From assembly GCA_947853245.1 (NCBI GenBank), contig CANTWP010000014.1, forward strand, positions 1-16,203: a stretch of 16,203 nucleotides of DNA. The letters are read 5' to 3'. This DNA comes from an uncultured Bacilli bacterium (GTDB lineage Bacteria; Bacillota_I; Bacilli_A; RF39; UBA660). The notes under the pieces were generated by a model. That model did not search any database. It worked only from the letters and a program-made list of their open reading frames with translations, and had not been told where the DNA came from. This document shows, piece by piece, positions 1 to 7,470 of the stretch. The position numbers were made by a program, and so were the translations under genes. Numbering within the stretch: the first letter of the stretch is position 1; each line of letters begins with the position of its first letter.

Positions 1-2371
1 CAATATATTCAAGTAATTTTAAGAATAATTTTTCAAATTTTTTCTCTAAGCCACGTAATTTACGTACTTCAATACGTTTTTTCTTAATAGGTAAATCACT
101 AAATAAGATATTGGCGAGTTTTTGTTTTACTTCTGTTTCAATAAATACATCATTTAAAATATCATCTATTTCACTATTAATAATTCTAGTAGCCTCTATT
201 TCAAAATTTGGTTCTAAACATTTAATTTGTAATTGTCCTGTTGTGTTAACATTTAATACTTCGACTACAAAATCATTACCATCAACGTAAGTAGCAAATT
301 CATAAGCCTCTCCATTATGAACTACAGATATTTTAGAGCTACTCTTAGTATTTCTAAATCTAAACTTATAATTACGTTTATCTGGAACAATACCACTTTT
401 TCCTTCTAAAGCTTTTAACGTTAATGTATAACCAGTACTTTCATATTTATAATCAATGCTTGTTAACAAATAATAACCTTTTAAATATAAATTAGTTATA
501 CCATCATCTTCATATAATTTAAAGGAATTACTACAACCAGGGAAAATATGAATTTCCATATTTTTAGGTGGTGTAAGATCGTTTAAATTATCATTTAATC
601 CCATTGGAATAATTGATCCTGCTCGTGCAAACACTGGATAATCTTGTTCTTTAATAAAAGAAACATATTCTTTTTCACCTGGGAATTTTTTACCAGTAAC
701 AAAGTCATACCAAGTACCAGCTGGTATAAACATACGTTGAATAGTTCGATCCATAACAGGATCTTTTTTAGTTGTAATTGGACAAACCAATAATTCATTA
801 CCTAAATAATACTCATTTTTATATCGTTCATCATCTATAACAAATTCATTATCATAGTATATAGGTCTTAATAATGGTTGATAATTCTTATATAATTCAT
901 ATGCTAAAGAATAAAAATATGGTACTAATTGATGACGTAATGTCAAATATTCCTTAACAATACTATAAGTTTTAATATCCCATTTCCAAGGTTCTCTTTT
1001 ATAATATTTACATTCTGCAGAACCAAATTTTAATATAGGACTAAATATGCCCAATTGAACAAAACGTATAAATAATTCACTTTCTTCAATACCTTTATAA
1101 TATCCACCTATATCATGAGCCCACCAAGTAATTCCTTTGTTTGTCGCACTAAAGTTATGTCTTGGAATAACTGCTAAAGTATCCCAACTAACATTTTGTT
1201 TACCAGAATAAAGAATTGAATAACGATGATCACAAATTCCCGTATAATTAGATAAGGTTAATGGACGATTATCAAAATTTCTTAACATATCATACATTTG
1301 ATAATGGTTTAATAAAAACATATCGTTATTAGATACCTTATTAAAATCTTTAATCCAATAAAAATCTACACCTAATTTATCAAGGGGATGAATATACATT
1401 TTTAAATAAACATCTAACCATCTAGGATTTACTACATTAAAAGGAATAAAACCATTCTTGGTTGGTTCTAGATACTTAGAGCTCTCTACATATATATCAT
1501 CGATAGGAAAAAATCCTTCTGTTGGATTAACAGCCAGTCCTAACTCAATTTTTTGTTCATGTAAATAATTAGCTAAAGCACTAGGATTCGGAAATAAATT
1601 ATTATTAAAAGTAAACCCTGTAGCTTTTTTATATATTTTCTTATGCCAATCATCATCCAATAACATAATAGAAATTGGAATCTTCTTCATTTTAAATTTT
1701 TCCACCAAGTTTTTAACATCTAGTTCATTATAAGCAACAGTCTTACTCCACCAGTTTCCTAAAGCATATCTTGGAATTAAACTAGGACTACCAGTTAAAG
1801 CATAATAATTTTTTAAACAAAGAAGAAAATCTTTATTATAAACAAATAAATATATATCTAATTCTTTAAAAGAACGAGGAGCAAAAGTACCATCTTCAAG
1901 GAGTACTTTACTATCAGAATCATCAACACTGGCATAGCCATCTAATGAATATAACCCCTTAGCTTTTAAGGGACCATCTCTTAGTTCATTATCACTAGTT
2001 TTTAAATTTTTAACCTCAAGATTACCATAATACCATAATGCATTACTACCTAAAATATTAACTTTTAAATTAGCATCAGGAACCATTTTACTACCAATAA
2101 AGTTTTTTTCTTTAGTATAGTTTATTTTTAAATAAGGAGTAGAAATTTCTAAAAAGTTTACATCTTCTCTTTTTGTAAAATTAGTAATTCCAAGATTTCT
2201 ATTCCATGCAAATTCCGTTGGAGCATCTAGAAATTCACCTGATGTGCTATATTCAAAGCGAATTAGATTAGCAGTTATTACCGTTATTCTATAATATTTT
2301 CCTTTTATTATATTCGCTTCATTAGCAAGAGCATTAGTTTTTATTTTAAAATGTTCACCTAGAGGATACAT
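1..2371 (-). CDS. GH31-family glycosidase-like protein, probably inactive; 3' end off window
   Basis: About 790 codons are open from ATG 2371 to the left edge with no stop, so the C-terminus lies outside. The ribosome site AGAGGTGA sits just upstream, inside the end of the preceding gene. GH31 (alpha-glucosidase/alpha-xylosidase) architecture is clear: N-terminal beta domain to about residue 200, barrel with the DDDWH strand (239-243), GVDF (about 336), WWAHDIGG (about 417-424) and EPW, then beta domains and a charged helical tail. Key residues differ from active relatives by my recollection of the family: the nucleophile Asp position five residues after GVD is Lys341 (Asp342 follows, one residue displaced); the acid/base Asp of the SGD motif is Lys391 (SGKQNVSWDTL); the Arg of LSRYAG is Asn375; the His of RLHS is Gly450. 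Family membership is secure; loss of hydrolase activity is inference, and the nucleophile alignment is less certain than the acid/base one. The gene follows the pyruvate kinase-like gene by 12 bases, so co-transcription is likely. Confidence 0.85.
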   Translation of the reverse strand, partial: MYPLGEHFKIKTNALANEANIIKGKYYRITVITANLIRFEYSTSGEFLDAPTEFAWNRNLGITNFTKREDVNFLEISTPYLKINYTKEKNFIGSKMVPDANLKVNILGSNALWYYGNLEVKNLKTSDNELRDGPLKAKGLYSLDGYASVDDSDSKVLLEDGTFAPRSFKELDIYLFVYNKDFLLCLKNYYALTGSPSLIPRYALGNWWSKTVAYNELDVKNLVEKFKMKKIPISIMLLDDDWHKKIYKKATGFTFNNNLFPNPSALANYLHEQKIELGLAVNPTEGFFPIDDIYVESSKYLEPTKNGFIPFNVVNPRWLDVYLKMYIHPLDKLGVDFYWIKDFNKVSNNDMFLLNHYQMYDMLRNFDNRPLTLSNYTGICDHRYSILYSGKQNVSWDTLAVIPRHNFSATNKGITWWAHDIGGYYKGIEESELFIRFVQLGIFSPILKFGSAECKYYKREPWKWDIKTYSIVKEYLTLRHQLVPYFYSLAYELYKNYQPLLRPIYYDNEFVIDDERYKNEYYLGNELLVCPITTKKDPVMDRTIQRMFIPAGTWYDFVTGKKFPGEKEYVSFIKEQDYPVFARAGSIIPMGLNDNLNDLTPPKNMEIHIFPGCSNSFKLYEDDGITNLYLKGYYLLTSIDYKYESTGYTLTLKALEGKSGIVPDKRNYKFRFRNTKSSSKISVVHNGEAYEFATYVDGNDFVVEVLNVNTTGQLQIKCLEPNFEIEATRIINSEIDDILNDVFIETEVKQKLANILFSDLPIKKKRIEVRKLRGLEKKFEKLFLKLLEYI

Positions 2372-2383
2372 TTTATCACCTCT

Positions 2384-3799
2384 TTATATTTCTTCTATTT
2401 CAATTAAATTAGTATATTTTGAATTATTTAAAGGATAACCACCAGTAATAATAATCTTATCACCTTTAATTACTGGCATTATTTTCTTAACAAGTTCTTT
2501 AGAATCTTTAATAACATCATCTATAGAACTAGACTTTTCTACAAGAATTGGATAAACTCCAAAGTTTAATAATAAGTTTTTAGCAATTTCACCATCATAA
2601 GTTAAAGCAAGAATTGGACAATTTGATCTAAACCTACTAATCTTTTTAGCGATCAAACCCGAATTAGTTGGTACAACAATTGCACGACATTTTAACTTAG
2701 TTGCCATATAGGCAACTGAAGAAACAATATTTCCTGTAATATTTTGTTCTTCACTACGATTAGATTTATCATAAAATTCCATATATTCAATATCTTTTTC
2801 AGCATTTTCTATTACTTTATTTATAGAATCTAAAATATTTATAGAATTATCATTATAAACTGGAGAGACTCCTAATATTACTGCATCCGTTCCATCTAAT
2901 ACTGCGTTTGCTATATCACTAACTTCCGCTCTAGTTGGTGTATCTATACTACCCGCAAACATATCAGTTGATACAATACTTACTTTTCCTGCCAAATGAC
3001 ATTTATTAATAATTCTTTTTTGTATACCAGGAATTCTTTCAATTGGTATTTCTGTTCCAAGGTCACTTCTAGCTATTATAAGACCTTCACTAATATTTAA
3101 TATTTCATCTAATTCATCAAGCGCTTTTTCATTTTCAATTTTACTAATAATAGCGGTATGATCATTTCCACATTCAATTAATAAATCATTAACATCTAAT
3201 ACATCATCAACACTAGAAATAAATGATAAAGCTAAATAATCAGCAGATACTTTAGAAGCAAATTCAATATCATCTTTAGTTTTATTACTCATAAATTTAA
3301 TCTTTAATTTACAATTAGGAATATTAACATTAGAATTACTTTCTACTTCGCCACCTTTTATTACTTGACATATCAACGAATCACCATCATCAGATTTATC
3401 AATAACCTTAAGTACTACAGCACCTGAAGCTAATATAATAGTTGCACCATAATCAATATCATCAACTAAACTTTTATAGTCAATTGAAAATTTTGTTTTA
3501 TCTCCTAAAGTATGACTCGAATAAATTCTGATCTTATCATTTTTCTTAAATTCTGCTTTGCCTCCTGAAAACTTACCTGTACTAAGTCTAGGTCCTTTAA
3601 TATCTAACATAACAGCTACTTTAGAAGGTAAATCTTTATTAATATCTTTAATCGTTTCTAGAACACTTTCTGTATAATTATAAGTGACCGTACTTAAATC
3701 AATCCTAAATACTAAGACACCTTTTTGAATAAAACCTAATAATTCTTCCTTTGAATCATTTCCCTTATTGATAGTAACAATCGTCTTTACCTTGTTCAT
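2384..3799 (-). CDS. pyk: Divergent pyruvate kinase-like protein
   Basis: 471 residues, normal for a bacterial pyruvate kinase (last glycolytic step, phosphoenolpyruvate plus ADP to pyruvate plus ATP, cytoplasmic). It aligns end to end: A domain, B-domain insert (about 75-165), A domain, C-terminal regulatory-type domain (about 340-471). Retained active-site residues: Arg32, Ser36, Asp66, Lys220, metal ligands Glu222 and Asp246, and Thr278. Changed: the K+ ligand Asn becomes Asp34; DTKGPEIRT becomes DIKGPRLST, so Thr to Ile67, Glu to Arg71 and Arg to Ser73; ARGDLG becomes ARSDLG (Ser245); and the SGET loop becomes GVSP (310-313). The Glu position that becomes Lys in K+-independent pyruvate kinases is Arg here, so the protein could be K+-independent, altered or regulatory. 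It is probably not the cell's main pyruvate kinase (inference). ATG 3799 has AAGGA 8 bases upstream. Confidence 0.85.
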   Translation of the reverse strand: MNKVKTIVTINKGNDSKEELLGFIQKGVLVFRIDLSTVTYNYTESVLETIKDINKDLPSKVAVMLDIKGPRLSTGKFSGGKAEFKKNDKIRIYSSHTLGDKTKFSIDYKSLVDDIDYGATIILASGAVVLKVIDKSDDGDSLICQVIKGGEVESNSNVNIPNCKLKIKFMSNKTKDDIEFASKVSADYLALSFISSVDDVLDVNDLLIECGNDHTAIISKIENEKALDELDEILNISEGLIIARSDLGTEIPIERIPGIQKRIINKCHLAGKVSIVSTDMFAGSIDTPTRAEVSDIANAVLDGTDAVILGVSPVYNDNSINILDSINKVIENAEKDIEYMEFYDKSNRSEEQNITGNIVSSVAYMATKLKCRAIVVPTNSGLIAKKISRFRSNCPILALTYDGEIAKNLLLNFGVYPILVEKSSSIDDVIKDSKELVKKIMPVIKGDKIIITGGYPLNNSKYTNLIEIEEI

Positions 3800-3826
3800 A
3801 ATACCAGTCCTTTATTTTCTATTATT

Positions 3827-3832
3827 ATTATA
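3827..3832 (-). promoter_or_regulatory. Possible -10 box for the pyruvate kinase-like/GH31 operon
   Basis: TATAAT on the minus strand, 27 bases before the start codon and just downstream of the preceding terminator. No convincing -35 hexamer lies at 16-18 bases. It is the only good -10 in the short gap. Confidence 0.35.
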
Positions 3833-3845
3833 TCAATTTTTGTCG

Positions 3846-3876
3846 ATATAAAAAAGAGTTTTTGCAAACTCTTTAA
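3846..3876 (-). terminator. Intrinsic terminator after the large prepilin gene
   Basis: On the minus strand a 9-bp perfect stem, AAAGAGTTT/AAACTCTTT, with a GCAA loop (plus-strand arms 3853-3861 and 3866-3874) is followed by T-rich sequence, 20 bases past the stop at 3896. Confidence 0.65.
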
Positions 3877-3895
3877 CATTTTTTCATTTTAATCA

Positions 3896-4885
3896 TTATA
3901 AATCTGTTTTTAAGATAGTTACAACTGGACGAACACCATAAAGAGAATTAACATTATACATACCAGCTGTAATAGAACCATTATCCGAAACAATCCATAC
4001 ATAAGTTGTTGGTGTAGAACCATAATAAGTACCAGTCCAATATCTTACATTAGATATCCATGAATAACTTGAACTACAGGAATTCGATTTACATCCTAAA
4101 GTTATTAATTCTTCCTTGCTTATCAAAGTAGCGGTTGTAGAACTATTCATTTTTAAAGTAGATTTTAAATAATTTAAATAATTATTAACATACTCTTCTA
4201 CTATACTGCCAGAATATAATACTGAATTAGTTTTAGAAAACGCTACAGGATAGTTTCCATCACTTATTTGAATACCACTCGTTTTAGTACTATCAGCATT
4301 AGTTCCAACATTTAAATTATATTTTGCAAATACTTTAACAGTTGTATCAGTTGAACTGATTACATAAAATGATTCGGTACCACAAGTTATTTCATCACCT
4401 ACGTTATTACCTGTTCCACTTGTTACTTTACAAGGTTTACCAGTAGTATAACTGTCACTATCACTGCCACCGCAACTCCAAGCTCCACTATCTTGTCTAA
4501 CACAACTAATACCTTCTACTTCAATTGGGGACTTTATTAAAACATCACAATTACTATTACCATCATAACTAATATCTTCAGCTGAACTAATAGGTATTGT
4601 CCCATCAAAATGATCTATTGTCTTATTATAAATATTTTCTTTATTAACATCTACGTTACTAGAAGCTAATAAAGAAACACAATTGGTTCTTAAACCTTCC
4701 TCAAAGTTTCTAAGACTGATTGCAATAGATTTATTTTTTACATCACCTACTACATTTCCTATACTTGCATAACCAATTAATGCAATAATTGAAAGTACTA
4801 CTATTACTGCTAGTAACTCTACTAATGTAAAACCTTTATTACCTAATCTATCTATACTAACATTCTTTTTAGGTTTACTACACAT
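3896..4885 (-). CDS. Large prepilin-like surface protein with C-terminal GVRPVV domain
   Basis: 329 residues. An 18-residue basic leader ends in Gly18, followed by FTLVELLAVIVVL, the class III prepilin cleavage/N-methylation motif with Glu at +5 and a hydrophobic helix to about residue 45. Such proteins are processed by a prepilin peptidase and assembled from the membrane. The remainder is unusually long for a pilin: several Cys residues (some likely in disulfides), Ser/Thr/Asn-rich stretches, and a C-terminal region of about 170 residues ending in YGVRPVVTIL, an ending I associate with DUF6273-like extracellular domains in uncultured Bacillota (recollection). The start at 4885 is chosen because AAAGGA lies 11 bases upstream; the in-frame ATG at 4897 overlaps that ribosome site. 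It is bounded by terminators on both sides, so it is probably monocistronic. Role in adhesion or pilus tip is inference. Confidence 0.8.
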   Translation of the reverse strand: MCSKPKKNVSIDRLGNKGFTLVELLAVIVVLSIIALIGYASIGNVVGDVKNKSIAISLRNFEEGLRTNCVSLLASSNVDVNKENIYNKTIDHFDGTIPISSAEDISYDGNSNCDVLIKSPIEVEGISCVRQDSGAWSCGGSDSDSYTTGKPCKVTSGTGNNVGDEITCGTESFYVISSTDTTVKVFAKYNLNVGTNADSTKTSGIQISDGNYPVAFSKTNSVLYSGSIVEEYVNNYLNYLKSTLKMNSSTTATLISKEELITLGCKSNSCSSSYSWISNVRYWTGTYYGSTPTTYVWIVSDNGSITAGMYNVNSLYGVRPVVTILKTDL

Positions 4886-5017
4886 ATTATTTTCCATCCT
4901 TTCACTACCATTATTAACTATTTAACTTATAATCATTAGTATCTTTACTATATAATTTTAACATTTATTTTATATGAAATAAACTAGAATAAGAGAATAT
5001 TTTTGTTAAAAATAATT

Positions 5018-5047
5018 ATAAAAAAAAAAGAGACTTTTAATCTCTTT
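5018..5047 (-). terminator. Intrinsic terminator of the murE-mraY unit
   Basis: Minus-strand stem AAAGAGA/TCTCTTT with a 7-base loop (plus-strand arms 5027-5033 and 5041-5047), followed by about ten T residues. The stem begins inside the mraY stop codon. Confidence 0.85.
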
Positions 5048-6038
5048 ATAACCAAACACCAAACGTTACTGCGGCTAAGCCTAAAATCATACCTACTACC
5101 CAGAACATTTTAACAATATCTGTTTCAGCCCAACCTAATTTTTCTAAATGGTGATGAAGTGGTGCCATTAAGAAAACCTTTTTTCCAAAGAATCTTCCCG
5201 CAATCATTTGAATAATGCAACTTAAAGTTTCTATTATAAATACACCCGCAATAACTATTAAAGTTAATTCATGACTAGTTATGATAGCGATAGTTGCCAT
5301 GGTTGCACCTAACGATAATGAACCAGTATCACCCATAAATACTTTAGCTGGGTGAGTATTATATACCAAGAAACCTAGTAAAGCGCCAACTAATATAAAA
5401 CAGAAAACTCCAATATCTTCACTACCAGCAATCCAGAATGAACCAAATGATATAATACCAAAAGCTAGAAAAGCTATGGTAGAAAGACCACCAGCCAAAC
5501 CGTCTAAGCCATCTGTTATATTAACCGCATTACTACTTGCAACTAATAGAAATAATATTAATAAGCCGTAACCCCAGCCCAAATCAATACGTATTCCTAA
5601 AGTATGAATATCTAATACTGTACTACGACCACTTTTCATAAATATTAAGAAAAATACTACAGCAATTAATATCTGACCAAATAACTTTTGCTTTTCTGTA
5701 AGACCAATATTATTATGCCTCTTTATAATCAAATAATCATCTATGAATCCTAACAAAGCATACGCTACAAATACAAACATAATTATAAATAAATTACTTG
5801 TATATTCTAGCTTATTCATAAGTATTAATATTATTGTTGATATTATTGTTGGAATAATAAAGATTAAACCTCCCATGGTAGGAGTTCCATCCTTATCATG
5901 ATGCTTACGCTCTAAAAATACACTTACTGTTTGTTTAACTTTCATCTTCTTTAACAATGGTATAATTATAAATCCAAATACTACCGATATTATAAACGCC
6001 ACCATCATTGCTAGCGTTGCCTTTGCTAAAATTAACAC
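5046..6038 (-). CDS. mraY: Phospho-N-acetylmuramoyl-pentapeptide transferase
   Basis: 330 residues, normal for the family. MraY moves phospho-MurNAc-pentapeptide from UDP to undecaprenyl phosphate at the inner membrane face, making lipid I. Diagnostic features: HHDKDGTPTMGG (46-57), the Asp pair Asp100-Asp101 in GFIDDY, NAVNITDGLDGLAGG with Asn170 and Asp176, GDTGS with Asp237, and the His triplet 295-297 in APLHHHLEKLGW. About ten hydrophobic segments are visible. The start codon is GTG at 6038, supported by AGGAG 8 bases upstream. The gene begins 11 bases after the murE stop, so the two are translated from one mRNA, and a terminator sits on its own stop codon. The full division/wall cluster (mraZ, rsmH, ftsL, murD) is not present around it. 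Confidence 0.97.
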   Translation of the reverse strand: MLILAKATLAMMVAFIISVVFGFIIIPLLKKMKVKQTVSVFLERKHHDKDGTPTMGGLIFIIPTIISTIILILMNKLEYTSNLFIIMFVFVAYALLGFIDDYLIIKRHNNIGLTEKQKLFGQILIAVVFFLIFMKSGRSTVLDIHTLGIRIDLGWGYGLLILFLLVASSNAVNITDGLDGLAGGLSTIAFLAFGIISFGSFWIAGSEDIGVFCFILVGALLGFLVYNTHPAKVFMGDTGSLSLGATMATIAIITSHELTLIVIAGVFIIETLSCIIQMIAGRFFGKKVFLMAPLHHHLEKLGWAETDIVKMFWVVGMILGLAAVTFGVWL

Positions 6039-6049
6039 TAAATCATCTC

Positions 6050-7387
6050 CTATATATTACCTAAAACTACCTCTTTATCATCCAAATCTATTTTTTTATC
6101 ACCAATAATTTGATATGTTTCATGGCCTTTTCCAAGCACTAATAGTATATCATTTTTATCAAGCAATTGTATACCCCTAATAATTGCCTTTACACGATTT
6201 ATTTCAATTTCATAATTAGTTTTGTCAAGTTTTTCTATCATATCATTAATTATATCATTTGGATCTTCAAATCTTGGATTATCACTTGTAAATATAACAT
6301 AATCAGATTTACTAGTTGCAATATCAGCCATTATTGGTCTTTTCTTTTTATCCCTATTACCACCACAACCAATTATGGTATAAATATGACTACTATTTAA
6401 TTCTTTTACACTATCAATAACATTAGAAACTGCATCTGGAGTATGAGCATAATCAATAATAATTAAATTATTCTTATAATTAATTTTCTCCATTCGACCA
6501 CGAGGACATTCTAACAAACTAATCTCTTCTTTTATTTGTTCCTTATTATAACCAAGTTCACTTAATATAGCAATAACACACAATAAATTATAAATATTAT
6601 GTTTACCTATTAATTTAGTTGTATATTCATCACCATTGACAATAAAATTACTTTCCTTTAAAGATATATCATAGTTTGTAACCTGATAATCACTAGTATT
6701 AAATCCATAAGATATATTATTATTAGTATTTAAACAAAAATCATTAAAATAAGGACTATCTATATTTATTATAGCCTTCTTTTCATTTTTTAACATACTA
6801 AATAATTTTAATTTTTCTTTTAAATAGTTCTCCATAGTATCATGATAATCAAGATGATCTCGTGTTAAATTTGAAAATATACCATAATCAAATTCTAAAC
6901 CCGCTACTCGATTCATCGCTAAAGCATGACTACTTACCTCCATTACTACATATGTACAACCTTGTTCTTTGGCATAGATTAACATCTCATATAAATCTAA
7001 TATATCTGGTGTAGTATTGTTCAAATCTTTAATTTTATCTCCTATATAAAAACCAATCGTTCCTATATACGCACATTTTTCTCCCAGATCATTTAAAGCC
7101 TTATGTATTAAATAACAAGTAGTTGTCTTACCATTAGTACCTGTCATACCAATAACCTTTAAATCAGCTAGATATTCGCCATAAATTTCTTTAAGATAAT
7201 TAATCAAATAATCATGTGTATTATTTACTATCAAAGTATCAACACTATAAAGACCATGTTCTGCAATTATTTTAGTTGCGCCATTGTTAATAGCGTCTTC
7301 AATATATTGATGTCCATCATGGACATAGTTCAAAGCAATAAATGTATCACCTTGTTCTATTTTTCTAGAATCACTTTTTATATTCAT
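6050..7387 (-). CDS. murE: UDP-MurNAc-tripeptide synthetase (probably meso-diaminopimelate-adding)
   Basis: 445 residues, about 40-50 shorter than typical MurE because the N-terminal domain is abbreviated; the sequence starts near the SDSRK motif (5-9). MurE adds the third stem-peptide residue to UDP-MurNAc-L-Ala-D-Glu, using ATP in the cytoplasm. P-loop GMTGTNGKTT is at 80-89; NNTTPD, HALAMNRV, the NYLKEKLKLF stretch carrying the expected carbamylated Lys, and GKGHE (419-423) are present. DNPR (369-372) is the motif of meso-diaminopimelate enzymes, whereas Lys-adding enzymes such as that of S. aureus have DNPA; specificity is therefore predicted, not shown. The start at 7387 is preferred over the in-frame ATG at 7402 because the latter overlaps the ribosome site GAGGTG. 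Linked to mraY 11 bases downstream. Confidence 0.95.
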   Translation of the reverse strand: MNIKSDSRKIEQGDTFIALNYVHDGHQYIEDAINNGATKIIAEHGLYSVDTLIVNNTHDYLINYLKEIYGEYLADLKVIGMTGTNGKTTTCYLIHKALNDLGEKCAYIGTIGFYIGDKIKDLNNTTPDILDLYEMLIYAKEQGCTYVVMEVSSHALAMNRVAGLEFDYGIFSNLTRDHLDYHDTMENYLKEKLKLFSMLKNEKKAIINIDSPYFNDFCLNTNNNISYGFNTSDYQVTNYDISLKESNFIVNGDEYTTKLIGKHNIYNLLCVIAILSELGYNKEQIKEEISLLECPRGRMEKINYKNNLIIIDYAHTPDAVSNVIDSVKELNSSHIYTIIGCGGNRDKKKRPIMADIATSKSDYVIFTSDNPRFEDPNDIINDMIEKLDKTNYEIEINRVKAIIRGIQLLDKNDILLVLGKGHETYQIIGDKKIDLDDKEVVLGNI

Positions 7388-7389
7388 TA

Positions 7390-7438
7390 AAAAACACCTC
7401 ATATTATCTTATGCCAAAAGAATATGTTAGGTGTTTTT
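7390..7438 (-). terminator. Long hairpin over the murE ribosome site; terminator-like
   Basis: Ten base pairs (7390-7399 with 7429-7438), a two-base bulge (7427-7428), then six more pairs (7400-7405 with 7421-7426) around a 15-base loop. On the minus strand the 3' arm ends in a T run directly before the murE ATG and contains its AGGTG ribosome site. It can act as terminator of the upstream pseudogene transcript, as a ribosome-site lock, or both. Confidence 0.65.
7403..7430 (-). promoter_or_regulatory. murE: Candidate murE-mraY promoter inside the hairpin
   Basis: -10 GATAAT (plus-strand 7403-7408) and -35 CTAACA (7425-7430) with a 16-base spacer. Transcripts from it would start near 7396-7398, giving a very short 5' leader that lacks the upstream hairpin arm. 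Matches are 5/6 and 4/6, so this is plausible but unproven. Confidence 0.4.
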
Positions 7439-7470
7439 ACTAATTAAATTATATCTAAATTTCTATTAAA

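Noticed and set aside
6167..6400. Plus-strand open frames inside murE, recD2, parC and the pseudogene
   Set aside because: They are antisense to well-supported genes, have low-complexity compositions and lack ribosome sites. They are shadow frames.
7385..7402. Upstream in-frame starts for murE (7402), the large prepilin (4897) and the pseudogene (9039)
   Set aside because: In each case the upstream ATG overlaps or abuts the ribosome site, while the downstream ATG is at normal spacing.
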